From positions 440,001-504,000 of the forward strand of contig CP053447.1 in the NCBI GenBank assembly GCA_013285425.1: a stretch of 64,000 nucleotides of DNA, in the 5' to 3' direction. Below are positions 16,322-27,701 of the stretch, piece after piece. The DNA is from Ignavibacteriota bacterium. Lineage in GTDB: Bacteria > Bacteroidota > Ignavibacteria > Ignavibacteriales > Ignavibacteriaceae. Position 1 is the stretch's first letter, and each line of letters begins with the position of its first letter. The position numbers were made by a program, and so were the translations under genes. Below the pieces are notes generated by a model, which saw nothing but the letters and a program-made list of their open reading frames with translations, searched no databases and had not been told where the DNA came from.

Positions 16322-16747
16322 ATGGCAAAAAAAATAGATTCTTATATAAAATTACAAATTCCTGCCGGAAAAGCTAATCCATCACCACCGGTTGGACCAG
16401 CACTTGGTCAAAAAGGTGTTAATATTATGGAGTTCTGTAAGCAGTTTAATGCCAGAACGCAGGATAAAGATGGTCTTATTATACCAGTTATTATAACAGT
16501 GTACACTGACAAATCTTTTACATTTATTACAAAAACTCCCCCTGCTTCAATTCTACTTAAAAGAGCAGCCAAACTTGAAAAAGGTTCACCTGAATCTCAT
16601 AGAACAAAAGTTGGGAAAGTTTCCAAAAAGCAAGTAAAGGAAATAGCTGAAGTAAAAATGCCTGATCTTAATGCTTTCGATATTGATCATGCTATAAGTA
16701 TGATTGCCGGAACCGCAAGAAGTATGGGTATTTCTGTAGATGAATAA
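16322..16747 (+). CDS. rplK: 50S ribosomal protein L11
   Basis: A 141-residue protein with the N-terminal proline-rich [20 protein letters not shown] segment that contacts the GTPase centre and thiostrepton site, and the C-terminal 23S rRNA-binding domain with [20 protein letters not shown]. Length is standard. Confidence 0.98.
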   Translation: MAKKIDSYIKLQIPAGKANPSPPVGPALGQKGVNIMEFCKQFNARTQDKDGLIIPVIITVYTDKSFTFITKTPPASILLKRAAKLEKGSPESHRTKVGKVSKKQVKEIAEVKMPDLNAFDIDHAISMIAGTARSMGISVDE

Positions 16748-16789
16748 ACTCATTTATCGCATAGAATTTAAATTTATTGGTGAATTAAG

Positions 16790-17485
16790 ATGCAAAAAAC
16801 TAAGAGAAATAAAGAAATTAAAAAATCTGTTAATGTAGAAAAAGAATACACCTTAGCTGAGGCAATTTCAATTTTGAAAGATCAGTCAAAAGTTAAATTT
16901 GTAGAATCGCTTGATTGTGCAATAAGATTAGGTGTTGATCCTCGGCATGCTGATCAGATGGTTCGTGGTACAGTATCTTTACCTCATGGAACAGGAAAGA
17001 CTGTAAAAGTATTGGTTATTGCCAAAGGTGCAAAGATTCAGGAAGCTTTGGATGCTGGTGCTGATCATGCCGGATTTGAAGATTATCTTGAAAAAATTAA
17101 AGGCGGATGGGCTGATGTTGATGTGGTTATCGCTACTCCGGATTCTATGGCTGAATTAGGAAAACTTGGAAAAGTTTTAGGACCGAAAGGTTTAATGCCC
17201 AATCCTAAAAGCGGAACAGTAACAATGGATGTTGCAAAAGCCGTTAAAGAAGTAAAAGGCGGTAAAATTGAGTTCAGGGTTGAAAAAGCTGGTATTGTAC
17301 ATACTTCTTTAGGAAAACTGAATTTTGATACCGACAAATTAGTTGATAATACAAAAGCTTTTCTCAATACTATAATTAAGATGAAACCATCCACTGCTAA
17401 AGGGCAGTATGTTAAAAGTTTGTTTTTGTCCAGCACAATGGGTCCTGGATTAAAAATTTCTAAAGATGAATTAAGCATTGTTTAA
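16790..17485 (+). CDS. rplA: 50S ribosomal protein L1
   Basis: A 231-residue protein of the L1 stalk. It shows the [20 protein letters not shown] segment and [15 protein letters not shown], both L1 signatures. It has a lysine-rich N-terminal start and normal length. In many bacteria L1 binds its own mRNA; I see no clear mimic of the 23S site in the 42-base gap upstream. Confidence 0.98.
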   Translation: MQKTKRNKEIKKSVNVEKEYTLAEAISILKDQSKVKFVESLDCAIRLGVDPRHADQMVRGTVSLPHGTGKTVKVLVIAKGAKIQEALDAGADHAGFEDYLEKIKGGWADVDVVIATPDSMAELGKLGKVLGPKGLMPNPKSGTVTMDVAKAVKEVKGGKIEFRVEKAGIVHTSLGKLNFDTDKLVDNTKAFLNTIIKMKPSTAKGQYVKSLFLSSTMGPGLKISKDELSIV

Positions 17486-17557
17486 AAAGATTTTACGCAC
17501 TCATAAAAATATAGCTTCTAACCGACCCGAAATACTAAAATATGATACGGGAGAAAA

Positions 17558-18079
17558 ATGAATAAGAACGAAAAAGCAGAAATAATTTCCGAAGCGAAAG
17601 AACTGATACAAGATTCAACAGCAATTTTTCTTACTGATTACTCAAACATTAATGTTGCTGATATTACTGAGTTAAGAAATCAGTTTAGAAAAGACGGCGT
17701 TAAGTATAAGGTATTTAAAAATACTTTATTTAAGCGCGCACTTGTTGAATCAGGAAAGTTTGAAAAGCTGGCAGAACATCTTGAAGGTATGACAGGATTT
17801 GCTTTTGCTTCTGCAAATCCGGTTGCGCCTGCAAAGATAATTAAAAAATTTAACGACACTTCACAAAAGTTTGCGTTAAAAGCATGTTACATTGAAACAC
17901 AATACTATGATGGCAGTAAATTAAATCAATTAGCATCACTGCCAACAAAGGAAGAATTAATTGCTGGTATTATTGGCAGTTTGAATTCACCTGCATCTGG
18001 TATTGTAGGTTCTATTTCAGCAGTGATCAGAGATCTCGTCAGCGTTATTGATGAAGTCTCAAAGACCAAGGCTGCATAA
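17558..18079 (+). CDS. rplJ: 50S ribosomal protein L10
   Basis: A 173-residue stalk base protein that carries L7/L12 dimers. The N-terminal rRNA-binding domain with IFLTDYSNINVADITELRNQ and YKVFKNTLFKRA is followed by the C-terminal helix for L12 binding. A GGGAG ribosome binding site lies at the base of a weak stem (CCCG...CGGG, 17525-17549) in the 72-base leader. This may be a remnant L10-leader control element, though I cannot fold it reliably. Confidence 0.97.
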   Translation: MNKNEKAEIISEAKELIQDSTAIFLTDYSNINVADITELRNQFRKDGVKYKVFKNTLFKRALVESGKFEKLAEHLEGMTGFAFASANPVAPAKIIKKFNDTSQKFALKACYIETQYYDGSKLNQLASLPTKEELIAGIIGSLNSPASGIVGSISAVIRDLVSVIDEVSKTKAA

Positions 18080-18113
18080 TTAACTTAGAAAAAATAATTA
18101 GGAGAAATATAAA

Positions 18114-18494
18114 ATGTCTGAAAAAGTTGCTCAAGCACTTGAACTTATAAAAGGTATGTCACTATTAGAAGCTTCAGAATTAAAGAAAGCTCTTGAAGAA
18201 GAATTTGGAGTTACCGCCGCTGCACCGGTTGTTATGGCTGGTCCTGCTGCTGGTGGTGCAACTGCTGCCCCTGTGGAAGAACAAACAGAGTTTGATGTTA
18301 TTCTGCAATCTGCTGGTGATAAAAAGATAAATGTAATTAAGGTTGTGAGGGTTCACACCGGTTTAGGATTAAAAGAAGCTAAAGATCTTGTTGATGGTGC
18401 ACCGAAAACAGTTAAAGAACAAGTATCAAAAGATGAAGCTGAGAAGATTAAGAAAGAGCTTGAAGAAGCCGGCGCAACCGTTACATTAAAATAA
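18114..18494 (+). CDS. rplL: 50S ribosomal protein L7/L12
   Basis: A 126-residue stalk protein. It has an N-terminal dimerisation helix, an alanine/glycine/proline-rich hinge (about residues 37-55) and the C-terminal factor-binding domain with [20 protein letters not shown] and the [10 protein letters not shown] loop. TAGGAGAAATAT precedes the ATG. It follows rplJ at 34 bases. Confidence 0.98.
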   Translation: MSEKVAQALELIKGMSLLEASELKKALEEEFGVTAAAPVVMAGPAAGGATAAPVEEQTEFDVILQSAGDKKINVIKVVRVHTGLGLKEAKDLVDGAPKTVKEQVSKDEAEKIKKELEEAGATVTLK

Positions 18495-18522
18495 AATTCT
18501 TTTTTTTAATTCATCTTTTTTA

Positions 18523-18552
18523 GTGATAAGGCGGATAAATCCGTCTTATCGC
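18523..18552 (+). terminator. rplL-rpoB attenuator hairpin
   Basis: A 14-bp stem with two G-U pairs (18523-18536 with 18539-18552) lies in the 129-base gap between rplL and rpoB. It is followed by TTTGTTATATA, only a weak T-tract, so part of the transcripts should read through. E. coli also has an attenuator at this place. The stem itself is direct observation; the attenuation is inference. Confidence 0.65.
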
Positions 18553-18623
18553 TTTGTTATATATAGAGAACGTTGTTTAGATGCTCATTAATTAGCATTT
18601 GATTATTTTTAGGAGGTTTTCAA

Positions 18624-21600
18624 TTGGATAATAACCGTATTTCGTTTGGTCACATTTCATCAGTAATTGATATTCCAAATCTTTTAGGCATTCAGACTGA
18701 AACTTTTGAAGAATTTGTTCAGCTTAATGTTCATCCATCAAAAAGAGAAAATCAGGGATTACAAGCAGTTTTTACATCCAATTTCCCAATATTTGATAAT
18801 AAAGAAAACTACAGATTGGATTTTCTTGAGTATTATGTTGAAAAGCCAAGATTTTCTGTAGAAGAATGTCTGGAAAGAGGGCTCACTTTTGCAGCACCAC
18901 TCAAAGCTAAATTACGGCTTTCTACAAAGGATCCTGAAACTGAAGAATTTATTAATACTGTAGAGCAAGAAGCATATCTCGGCAATCTTCCGTTTATGAC
19001 TGAGAAAGGAACATTTGTAATTAACGGAGCAGAAAGGGTTGTTGTCTCTCAGTTGCATCGTTCACCTGGTGTTGCATTTGCACAAACAATTCATCCAAAT
19101 GGTACCCCCATTTACTCGGCAAGAATAATTCCTTTGAGAGGCTCTTGGGTGGAGTTTGCTACCGATATTAATTACGTTATGTACGTTTATATTGATAGAA
19201 GAAAAAAATTCCCCGCAACTACATTGTTAAGAGCTTTAAATTTTCAATCGGATGAAGAGATACTAAAACTTTTTGATTTAGTTGAGAATGTTTCGGTTAA
19301 AAAAGGAAAGCTTGAAAATTATCTTGGTCGGATGATTGCCAGTGATATATTCGATATGTCAACAGGTGAAATTTTTCTTACTCGTGATTCAATCTTAACT
19401 GAAGAAGATCTTGAAAGAATAAATGATGCTGAAGTTGATGTGCTTAAATTTATTAAATCTGAATCAATTAATGAGCAAAATTTAATTGTAAATACTTTGC
19501 GTAAGGATACTTCTCATACACGTGAAGAAGCTTTGTATGCAATTTATCGCCAGTTAAGATCTGGTGAAGCTCCTGATCTTGTAACTGCTGAATCATTAAT
19601 TGAAAAACTCTTCTTTAATGATAAACGTTATGATCTTGGTGATGTTGGTCGTCATAGAATGAATCAGAAGTTAGAACTTAATATTCCTGAAACAACAACT
19701 GTTCTTACGGTTGAAGATATTATTTCAATAATGAAATATATCATAGACCTTAAGAATGGTGAAGTAGATGTTGATGATATTGACCACCTTGGTAATAGAA
19801 GAGTTCGAACAGTTGGTGAACAGTTAGGTCAGCAGTTTAATGTTGGTATGGCTCGTATGGCTAGAACTATCAAGGAACGCATGAATATGCGCGACACAGA
19901 AAATTTTACACCACAGGATTTGGTAAACGCCAGAACGATAACCAGTGTTATTAATGCATTCTTTGGTACTAATCAATTGTCACAGTTTATGGACCAAACT
20001 AATCCGTTAGCTGAAATGACACACAAAAGAAGAATGTCTGCATTAGGTCCTGGCGGGTTAACAAGAGAAAGAGCAGGATTTGAAGTTCGTGACGTTCATT
20101 ATACACATTACGGAAGACTTTGTCCTATCGAAACTCCCGAAGGTCCTAATATCGGATTAATTTCTTCTCTTACAATTTATGCAAGAGTAAACAAATATGG
20201 ATTTTTAGAGACTCCTTACAGAAAAGTTATTAAAGGTAAGGCTACAGATGAAGTAGAGTACTTAACTGCTGAGCATGAAGATATCTACACCGTAGCTCAG
20301 GCAAATGAGTTGATAACTGAATCAGGAAAATTTGTTGATGAAAGAGTGAAATCCAGATTGAAAAGTGAGTTCCCGATAGTTCGACCTGAAGATGTACAAT
20401 ATCTGGATGTTGCCCCTGCACAGATAGTAAGTGCTGCGGCTGCATTAATTCCTTTCTTAGAACATGATGATGCTAACAGAGCTTTGATGGGTTCAAATAT
20501 GCAGCGTCAATCTGTACCGCTGTTAAAACCGGAAGCACCAATAGTTGGAACCGGAATGGAAAAGAAAATTGCTTTTGACTCAAAGGCAATTATTATTGCT
20601 GAGGATAATGGTGTAGTTGAGTATGTTGATGCTAATAAGATTGTTGTTAAATATGATATTAATCCTAACAGTTTTGAAGCTCTGACAAGTTTTAATGAAG
20701 TAAGGGAAGTGGTTTACAATCTTACCAAATTCCATGGCACTAATCAGGAAACCTGTATTAATCAGATTCCGATTGTAAAAGAAGGACAAAAAATTAAAAA
20801 AGATGATGTTCTTGCCGATGGAGCTGCAACAGATGGCGGTGAATTAGCATTAGGGCGTAATGTATTGGTTGCTTTTATGCCCTGGCGAGGTTATAACTTT
20901 GAAGACGCTATCATAATAAGTGAAAGAGTTGTAAGTGAAGATATCTATACTTCGATTCATATTGAAGAATTTGAATTACAAGTTAGAGAAACAAAACGCG
21001 GTGAAGAAGAATTAACCAGAGAGATTCCGAACGTTAGTGAAGAAGCTGTAAAAAATCTTGATGAAGATGGAATAATCAGAGAAGGTGCCGAGGTAAAAGA
21101 AGGTGATATTTTAATCGGAAAGATAACACCTAAAGGAGAAACTGATCCTACTCCGGAAGAAAAATTGCTGCGTGCTATATTCGGAGATAAAGCCGGAGAT
21201 GTGAAAGATGCATCATTAAAAGCACCTCCCGGATTAAAAGGAACTGTTATTAAAACCCGGCTTTTCAGCAGAAAGAAAAGAGATAATGAAGCTAAAAAGC
21301 AGGAGAAAACCGCATTAGATAATCTTGATGTTGAGTTTAAAAAGAAACTTAAAAATCATTATGATAAACTTGTTGAAAAATTAACCAGGATAACTAAAGA
21401 ACAGATTACTACTGGTATCCGCGATCTTGATGGCAGCGTTGTATTAAGAAGCGGTTCAACAATTAGAGAAGAAACTTTTTCCGGAATGGAAGATGTTACA
21501 AAACTTGATTACTCGCTTGATTGGTTCGATACAAAGAAGACTAATAATTTAATTAATACTCTTTTCAAAAATTATTTTATAATCAAAACTGATATTGAAG

Positions 21601-22382
21601 AGGACTTTAAGAGAGAAAGAATAAAAATTCAAAGCGGTGATGAGCTTCCTCCCGGAATAGTTCAGTTAGCAAAAGTCTATGTTGCCAAAAAACGTAAGCT
21701 TTCTGTAGGTGATAAAATGGCCGGAAGACACGGGAATAAAGGTGTTGTCGCAAAGATTGTTCCTGTCGCTGATATGCCTTATTTGCCTGATGGAACCCCG
21801 ATTGATATAATATTGAATCCACTTGGCGTACCTTCTCGAATGAACCTTGGGCAGTTATACGAAACTGCTTTAGGCTGGGTTGGTAAAAAATTAGGAGTAA
21901 GATTCTCTACTCCGATCTTTGATGGTGCTAAAGTGGGTAATGTTGAAGAATGGTTAGCTAAAGCCGGATTAGAATCGGGAAGCAAAACTGATCTTTATGA
22001 TGGAAGAACTGGAGAGATATTCCATCAGAAAGTTACCTGCGGGTATATCTATATGCTTAAACTAAGCCATCTTGTTGATGATAAAATCCACGCAAGGTCT
22101 ATTGGACCATACTCACTAATTACACAGCAGCCGCTTGGTGGTAAAGCACAGTTTGGTGGACAAAGATTCGGAGAAATGGAAGTTTGGGCGCTTGAAGGTT
22201 ATGGCGCTTCAAACATTTTACAGGAAATCTTGACTGTAAAAAGTGATGATGTAACCGGAAGAGCAAAAGTTTATGAAGCAATTGTTAAAGGTGAAAACTT
22301 ACAGGAACCAAATATTCCCGAAGCATTTAACGTTCTTATAAAGGAACTTCAGGGCTTGGGTCTGGATATTAAAATAAGTTAA
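18624..22382 (+). CDS. rpoB: DNA-directed RNA polymerase subunit beta
   Basis: A 1252-residue catalytic subunit. The rifampicin-binding cluster TNQLSQFMDQTNPLAE followed by THKRRMSALGPGG has sensitive-type residues at the usual resistance positions. GDKMAGRHGNKGVV and the C-terminal LGGKAQFGGQRFGEMEVWAL are also present. The start is a TTG behind a strong AGGAGG. It forms an operon with rpoC, 40 bases downstream. Confidence 0.98.
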   Translation: MDNNRISFGHISSVIDIPNLLGIQTETFEEFVQLNVHPSKRENQGLQAVFTSNFPIFDNKENYRLDFLEYYVEKPRFSVEECLERGLTFAAPLKAKLRLSTKDPETEEFINTVEQEAYLGNLPFMTEKGTFVINGAERVVVSQLHRSPGVAFAQTIHPNGTPIYSARIIPLRGSWVEFATDINYVMYVYIDRRKKFPATTLLRALNFQSDEEILKLFDLVENVSVKKGKLENYLGRMIASDIFDMSTGEIFLTRDSILTEEDLERINDAEVDVLKFIKSESINEQNLIVNTLRKDTSHTREEALYAIYRQLRSGEAPDLVTAESLIEKLFFNDKRYDLGDVGRHRMNQKLELNIPETTTVLTVEDIISIMKYIIDLKNGEVDVDDIDHLGNRRVRTVGEQLGQQFNVGMARMARTIKERMNMRDTENFTPQDLVNARTITSVINAFFGTNQLSQFMDQTNPLAEMTHKRRMSALGPGGLTRERAGFEVRDVHYTHYGRLCPIETPEGPNIGLISSLTIYARVNKYGFLETPYRKVIKGKATDEVEYLTAEHEDIYTVAQANELITESGKFVDERVKSRLKSEFPIVRPEDVQYLDVAPAQIVSAAAALIPFLEHDDANRALMGSNMQRQSVPLLKPEAPIVGTGMEKKIAFDSKAIIIAEDNGVVEYVDANKIVVKYDINPNSFEALTSFNEVREVVYNLTKFHGTNQETCINQIPIVKEGQKIKKDDVLADGAATDGGELALGRNVLVAFMPWRGYNFEDAIIISERVVSEDIYTSIHIEEFELQVRETKRGEEELTREIPNVSEEAVKNLDEDGIIREGAEVKEGDILIGKITPKGETDPTPEEKLLRAIFGDKAGDVKDASLKAPPGLKGTVIKTRLFSRKKRDNEAKKQEKTALDNLDVEFKKKLKNHYDKLVEKLTRITKEQITTGIRDLDGSVVLRSGSTIREETFSGMEDVTKLDYSLDWFDTKKTNNLINTLFKNYFIIKTDIEEDFKRERIKIQSGDELPPGIVQLAKVYVAKKRKLSVGDKMAGRHGNKGVVAKIVPVADMPYLPDGTPIDIILNPLGVPSRMNLGQLYETALGWVGKKLGVRFSTPIFDGAKVGNVEEWLAKAGLESGSKTDLYDGRTGEIFHQKVTCGYIYMLKLSHLVDDKIHARSIGPYSLITQQPLGGKAQFGGQRFGEMEVWALEGYGASNILQEILTVKSDDVTGRAKVYEAIVKGENLQEPNIPEAFNVLIKELQGLGLDIKIS

Positions 22383-22422
22383 CGTTAAACAGTTTTTTCA
22401 CTTAGAAATTAGGAGATAAAAA

Positions 22423-25400
22423 ATGGCTTTTAGAAATCAAGAAAATACGATGAGAGATATTAATAGTATAACAATAGGTTTAGCTAGTCCTGATGATATA
22501 TTAACCAGATCTTATGGCGAGGTTACTAAACCTGAAACAATTAATTACAGATCATTCAGACCAGAAAAAGATGGATTGTTCTGCGAAAAGATTTTTGGTC
22601 CTACAAGGGATTGGGAATGTTTTTGCGGGAAATATAAAAGAATCCGTTATAAGGGAATTATCTGCGATAGATGCGGTGTTGAAGTTACACAGAAAAGTGT
22701 TAGACGGGAAAGAATGGGACACATTGGTTTAGCTGTTCCAGTTGTTCATATTTGGTTTTTTAGAACTCAGCCATCAAAAATAGGAAATATTATTGGCATC
22801 AGTCTTAAAGAACTTGAAAAAATCATTTACTATGAATCTTATGTTGTTCTTAATCCGGGTATAACAGGTTTAAGCCGTTTGGATTTGATTTCAGAAGATC
22901 AATACTTTGAAGTATTAAACTCTTTACCAGATGGTAATGAAAAACTTGATGATGATGATCCTAAAAAATTTGTTGCCAGAATCGGGGGCGATGCAGTAAA
23001 AGAGATTTTGAAGAAAACGAATATTGAAGAGTTATCAAGAGAATTAAGAGAAGCAGTAAAGATCGAAACATCGCAGCAGAAGAAAGCTGACTATTTAAAA
23101 AGATTAAGAGTGCTTGAAGCATTTAAGGAAGAAGAAGGAAAAGTTCCTAATAAACCTGAATGGATGGTATTAAGCTACATACCGGTTATTCCACCGGAAC
23201 TTCGCCCTCTTGTTCCGCTTGAAGGCGGAAGATTTGCAACAAGTGATCTTAATGATTTATATCGTCGTGTTATAATCAGAAATAACAGATTAAAGAGATT
23301 AATAGATATTAAAGCTCCGGAAGTAATTTTAAGAAACGAGAAAAGAATGCTTCAGGAAGCAGTTGATGCACTATTTGATAATTCAAGAAGAGGAAGCGCA
23401 GTCCGGAGCGATAACAATCGTCCATTAAAATCTCTAAGCGATATGCTTAAAGGTAAACAAGGCAGATTCCGTCAGAATCTTTTAGGTAAAAGAGTTGACT
23501 ATTCAGGCCGATCTGTTATTGTGGTTGGTCCTGAACTTAAATTGCATCAATGCGGTCTTCCTAAAGATATGGCAGTTGAGTTATTCAAACCTTTTATTAT
23601 CAGAAAGCTGATTGAAAGAGGACATAATAAAACCGTTAAAAGTGCAAGAAAAGTAGTTGATAGAAAAGACCCAATTATCTGGGAAATACTTTCTAAAATT
23701 ATTGAAGCTCATCCGGTTTTGTTGAACAGAGCCCCAACTCTACATAGATTAGGCATTCAGGCTTTTCAACCGATCTTAATTGATGAAAGAGCGATACAGT
23801 TACATCCAATGGTATGTACAGCATTTAATGCCGACTTTGACGGTGATCAGATGGCAGTACACGTTCCTCTTTCCTATGAAGCACAATTAGAAGCATCTTT
23901 ATTAATGCTTAGCAGCCATAATATTTTATCACCTCAAAATGGAAGTCCGATTGTTGTACCTACTCAGGATCTGGTTCTTGGGTGTTACTATCTGACTAAA
24001 TTTAAAGAAGGTGATAAAGGAGAAGGAATGATCTTCTCTTCACCTGACGAAGTAATAATTGCTTATGATAACCGGGTAGTTGGGCTGCATGCAAAAATTA
24101 AGGTAAGAATTAATAATGAATTAATTGAAACTACAACTGGCAGAGTAATCTTTAATCAAATAGTGCCAAAAGAAATGGGCTATATAAATCAGGTTCTTAT
24201 CAAAAAAGCTTTTGGCGGTATCATCGGTAAGATGTTTATGAAATTAGGAAATAAAGTAACCGCTAAGTTTCTTGATGATCTTAAAGACCTTGGATTTAGA
24301 TATGCTACTGCCGGCGGTTTGTCCGTTAGCTTTAGTGATATGATTATTCCTGAAGAAAAAGAATCTTTGATCAATAAGGCTAATAAAAAAGTTGAAAGTA
24401 TTCTTAATGAACACGAGATGGGTTTAATTACTGATGCCGAAAGATATAATAAAATTATTGACGTTTGGACTCACACAACCAACGATGTTGCAAGAGTTTT
24501 GATGGATAGAATCAAACAGCACGATAAAGGATTTAACTCTTTACATATGATGGTTGATTCCGGTGCAAGAGGTTCACAAGAGCAGGTTAGACAGTTAGCC
24601 GGAATGAGAGGATTAATGATGAAACCTCAAAAAACTCTTTCCGGACAAGCTGGTGAAATTATCGAGAATCCTATTGTAGCTAATTTTAAGGAAGGACTTT
24701 CGGTGTTAGAGTATTTTATTTCAACTCACGGTGCCAGAAAAGGACTAGCTGATACAGCATTAAAAACTGCTGATGCCGGTTACTTGACAAGAAGACTGGT
24801 TGATGTTGCACAGGATGTAATCATAACTGAAGAAGATTGCGGGACAATTCTTGGTATTGAAATTAAAGCATTAAAGGATGTGGAAGAAGAAAGAGAACCA
24901 TTAGCTGAACGTATTACTGGAAGATTTGCTCAGGCAGATGTTTATAATCCAAGAACAGATGAACTGATTGTTGAAGCAGGACAAATGATTACCGAACCTA
25001 TCGCTGAGAAAATTGAAGATGCTAACATTGATTCAGTTTACATTAGAACAGTTCTTACCTGCGAATCCAAAAGAGGCGTTTGTCTGAAATGTTATGGAAG
25101 AAATCTTACAACTGGAAAACCGGTTGAAATTGGTGAAGCAGTCGGAATTATTGCTGCACAATCAATTGGTGAACCTGGAACTCAGTTAACACTTCGTACT
25201 TTCCATCTTGGCGGTACATCTTCCAGGATTGCATCTCAATCTCAAGTTGAATCTAACAGCGATGGTATAGTAAAATTTGAAAAAATAAATGCTGTTAATA
25301 AAATTGTAAAAGATCCTTTCAGCGGCTCTGATATTGAAATAAATGTAGTTACTGGAAGACGCGGAGTTATTGAGATTTACGATGAAAATAATAGACAGTT

Positions 25401-26682
25401 AAAGAAGTTTGATGTGCCTTATGGAGCCGAGTTGTTAGTAAAGAACGGGCAAAAAATTAAAAAGCGTCAACCACTTTATAATCACGATCCATATAATGCT
25501 GTGATTCTAACTGATATATCAGGAAAAATCAAGTTTGTTGATCTTGTTGATGGAATAACACTTCAACAAGTAACTGATGATCAGACTGGACACGTTCAAA
25601 AGGTAGTGATTGAATCAAAAGATAAAAATTTAACTCCGGGTATTTTAGTTGAGAATTCAAATGGAGAAAGAAAATCATTTAATTTGCCTGTAAGAGCATA
25701 TTTAGCTGTTGAAGAGGGTGAAAGTATAACTGCTGGTACAATTCTGGCGAAAATATCTAAACAAACTACAAAAAGCAGGGATATAACAGGAGGTCTGCCA
25801 AGAGTAACAGAATTATTTGAAGCCAGAAGTCCTCATGAACCTGCTGTTGTTTCAGAAATTGAAGGTAATGTAAAATTTGGTGCCCGAAAGAAAGGTTCTA
25901 GAGAAATTATAGTTATTGCCCCTGACGGATCGGATGAGAAAAAATATAACATAGCTTTTCAAAAGCATATTTTAGTACAAGAGGGAGATGAGATCCCTGC
26001 TGGTGAGAAAATTACCGATGGACCGATTAATCCTCACGATATTCTGGCTATTAAGGGTACAAGTGCTGTACAGGAATATTTAGTGAATGAAATACAAGAT
26101 GTTTATCGACTGCAAGGTGTTAAGATAAATGATAAGCACATCGAAGTAATTGTTCGGCAGATGCTGCAAAAGATAAAGATCGTATCACCCGGAGATACGA
26201 GATTCCTTGAAGAAGATATTGTTGATAGAGTAGCTTTCTTTGAAGAAGATTCAATGATAATGACTATGGCTTACGTTGAAGATAAAGGTGATTCTAAACT
26301 TAAGAATGGGCAATTGATTTCAAAATCTAAATTAAGAGAGCTTAATAGTGATTTGAAGAAAAAGGATAAGAAAGAAATAATTGCTCGTGATGCAGAGCCA
26401 GCTACGTTTGAAAATATATTATTAGGAATTACACAAGCTGCACTATCTACTGAGAGTTTTATTTCCGCAGCTTCTTTCCAGGAGACAACCAAAGTACTAG
26501 CGAATGCTGCAACAGAAGCTAAGGTAGATAGATTATTAGGATTGAAAGAAAATATAGTGATGGGACATCTTATTCCAGCAGGAACAGGTCTAAAGAGCTA
26601 TGCAAACATAATTCTTGAAAGCGAAGAGAATGAAGTTCAAGAGGAAAAAGATGCGGAAAGTCAATCAGTTCAGAACAATTGA
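22423..26682 (+). CDS. rpoC: DNA-directed RNA polymerase subunit beta'
   Basis: A 1419-residue subunit. The N-terminal zinc ribbon ([20 protein letters not shown]), the active-site [12 protein letters not shown] near residue 470, the second zinc site ([13 protein letters not shown]) and the bridge-helix/trigger-loop region with [19 protein letters not shown] are all intact. AGGAGA lies upstream of the ATG. There is no split or large insertion. A new promoter (26757) follows before rpsL. Confidence 0.98.
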   Translation: MAFRNQENTMRDINSITIGLASPDDILTRSYGEVTKPETINYRSFRPEKDGLFCEKIFGPTRDWECFCGKYKRIRYKGIICDRCGVEVTQKSVRRERMGHIGLAVPVVHIWFFRTQPSKIGNIIGISLKELEKIIYYESYVVLNPGITGLSRLDLISEDQYFEVLNSLPDGNEKLDDDDPKKFVARIGGDAVKEILKKTNIEELSRELREAVKIETSQQKKADYLKRLRVLEAFKEEEGKVPNKPEWMVLSYIPVIPPELRPLVPLEGGRFATSDLNDLYRRVIIRNNRLKRLIDIKAPEVILRNEKRMLQEAVDALFDNSRRGSAVRSDNNRPLKSLSDMLKGKQGRFRQNLLGKRVDYSGRSVIVVGPELKLHQCGLPKDMAVELFKPFIIRKLIERGHNKTVKSARKVVDRKDPIIWEILSKIIEAHPVLLNRAPTLHRLGIQAFQPILIDERAIQLHPMVCTAFNADFDGDQMAVHVPLSYEAQLEASLLMLSSHNILSPQNGSPIVVPTQDLVLGCYYLTKFKEGDKGEGMIFSSPDEVIIAYDNRVVGLHAKIKVRINNELIETTTGRVIFNQIVPKEMGYINQVLIKKAFGGIIGKMFMKLGNKVTAKFLDDLKDLGFRYATAGGLSVSFSDMIIPEEKESLINKANKKVESILNEHEMGLITDAERYNKIIDVWTHTTNDVARVLMDRIKQHDKGFNSLHMMVDSGARGSQEQVRQLAGMRGLMMKPQKTLSGQAGEIIENPIVANFKEGLSVLEYFISTHGARKGLADTALKTADAGYLTRRLVDVAQDVIITEEDCGTILGIEIKALKDVEEEREPLAERITGRFAQADVYNPRTDELIVEAGQMITEPIAEKIEDANIDSVYIRTVLTCESKRGVCLKCYGRNLTTGKPVEIGEAVGIIAAQSIGEPGTQLTLRTFHLGGTSSRIASQSQVESNSDGIVKFEKINAVNKIVKDPFSGSDIEINVVTGRRGVIEIYDENNRQLKKFDVPYGAELLVKNGQKIKKRQPLYNHDPYNAVILTDISGKIKFVDLVDGITLQQVTDDQTGHVQKVVIESKDKNLTPGILVENSNGERKSFNLPVRAYLAVEEGESITAGTILAKISKQTTKSRDITGGLPRVTELFEARSPHEPAVVSEIEGNVKFGARKKGSREIIVIAPDGSDEKKYNIAFQKHILVQEGDEIPAGEKITDGPINPHDILAIKGTSAVQEYLVNEIQDVYRLQGVKINDKHIEVIVRQMLQKIKIVSPGDTRFLEEDIVDRVAFFEEDSMIMTMAYVEDKGDSKLKNGQLISKSKLRELNSDLKKKDKKEIIARDAEPATFENILLGITQAALSTESFISAASFQETTKVLANAATEAKVDRLLGLKENIVMGHLIPAGTGLKSYANIILESEENEVQEEKDAESQSVQNN

Positions 26683-26756
26683 TTAATGGAATTCTTAACT
26701 CTTGTAAATAATTAATTCAATTGTTCTTCTTAATTTGAAAAATAGTATAAGTTTTC

Positions 26757-26787
26757 TTGACTATTTTTTAATTGAAAACTATATTTG
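26757..26787 (+). promoter_or_regulatory. promoter of the str operon
   Basis: TTGACT at 26757-26762 and TATATTTG at 26780-26787, with exactly 20 bases between TTG and the -7 box. Start expected near 26794, about 37 bases before the rpsL GTG. It is the third copy in the window of the TTG-N20-TATATTTG layout. Confidence 0.7.
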
Positions 26788-26830
26788 AAATCTGAATTTT
26801 TTTTGAAGAAGTAAATTTTTAGGAGATTTT

Positions 26831-27210
26831 GTGCCTACAATAAATCAGTTAGTTAGAAAAGGTCGGGTTAGAATATTATCTAAAAACAAGGCTCCGGCTT
26901 TAGATGCCTGTCCACAAAAGAGAGGTGTTTGATAAGAGTCTATACTACTACACCGAAAAAACCTAATTCAGCGCTTAGAAAAGTGGCTAGGGTAAGATTA
27001 ACTAAAACAAATGTTGAAGTATCTGCATACATTCCGGGTGAAGGGCACAATTTGCAGGAACACTCAATTGTGATGATAAGAGGCGGTAGAGTTAAAGATC
27101 TGCCTGGTGTGCGGTATCACATTATTAGAGGAACTTTAGATACAAGTGGTGTCGCAGATAGAAAAAAAGGTCGTTCTAAGTATGGCGCAAAAAAACCAAA
27201 AGCGAAATAA
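26831..27210 (+). CDS. rpsL: 30S ribosomal protein S12, frameshifted as given
   Basis: S12 of the decoding centre, in two frames. The first frame starts at GTG 26831 behind AGGAG and reads [13 protein letters not shown], ending [11 protein letters not shown], then meets TGA at 26930-26932. The rest of S12 ([33 protein letters not shown], up to [11 protein letters not shown]) continues in the -1 frame from about 26932 to the TAA at 27210. One missing base after TG at 26930-26931 would restore a normal protein with Cys after GV. An assembly or sequencing error is the likeliest cause, since S12 is essential and both halves are perfectly conserved. It lies three bases before rpsG. Confidence 0.9.
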
Positions 27211-27213
27211 AAA

Positions 27214-27681
27214 ATGAGAAAAAGAAGAGCAGAAAAAAAGTATCTTAAACCAGATCCAAAATTCAATGATGTACTGGTGGCAAAATTTATTAATTGTGTA
27301 ATGTACGATGGCAAAAAAGCAGTTGCTCGAAATGTAGTTTATGATGCTTTTCAATTGATTGAAGAAAAAACCAGTAAACCTGGGCTGGAAATTTTTAAAA
27401 AAGCCATCTCAAATACACAGCCATTAATAGAGGTAAGAAGCCGTAGAGTTGGCGGAGCTACTTATCAGGTTCCAACTGAAGTTAGACCGGAAAGAAGAAT
27501 TGCTCTTGCAATGAGATGGATAAAAAACTATTCACGTGCCCGCGGTGAAAAATCTATGTCTGCTAAATTAGCTTCTGAGTTAATGGCTGCGGCAAATGGT
27601 GAGGGTTCATCGGTAAAGAAAAAAGAAGATGTTCATAAAATGGCTGAAGCAAACAAGGCTTTTGCTCACTTTAAATGGTAA
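27214..27681 (+). CDS. rpsG: 30S ribosomal protein S7
   Basis: A 155-residue primary binder of the 3' domain of 16S rRNA. It shows [17 protein letters not shown], the central [20 protein letters not shown] and [16 protein letters not shown], all S7 signatures. It lies in the classic str order rpsL-rpsG-fusA-tuf. Confidence 0.98.
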   Translation: MRKRRAEKKYLKPDPKFNDVLVAKFINCVMYDGKKAVARNVVYDAFQLIEEKTSKPGLEIFKKAISNTQPLIEVRSRRVGGATYQVPTEVRPERRIALAMRWIKNYSRARGEKSMSAKLASELMAAANGEGSSVKKKEDVHKMAEANKAFAHFKW

Positions 27682-27701
27682 CTATGATTGTGTAAAGTTT
27701 G

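Noticed and set aside
17486-17557. Classical L10 leader (autoregulatory kink-turn) before rplJ
   Set aside because: The 72-base gap has only a weak 4-bp GC stem and no clear kink-turn, so it is mentioned in the rplJ entry but not called.
26920-26940. Programmed -1 frameshifting in rpsL
   Set aside because: No slippery heptamer or re-pairing codon is found at the site, and the stop is followed by a second stop. A missing base is much simpler. It is reported as a frameshift, not as recoding.
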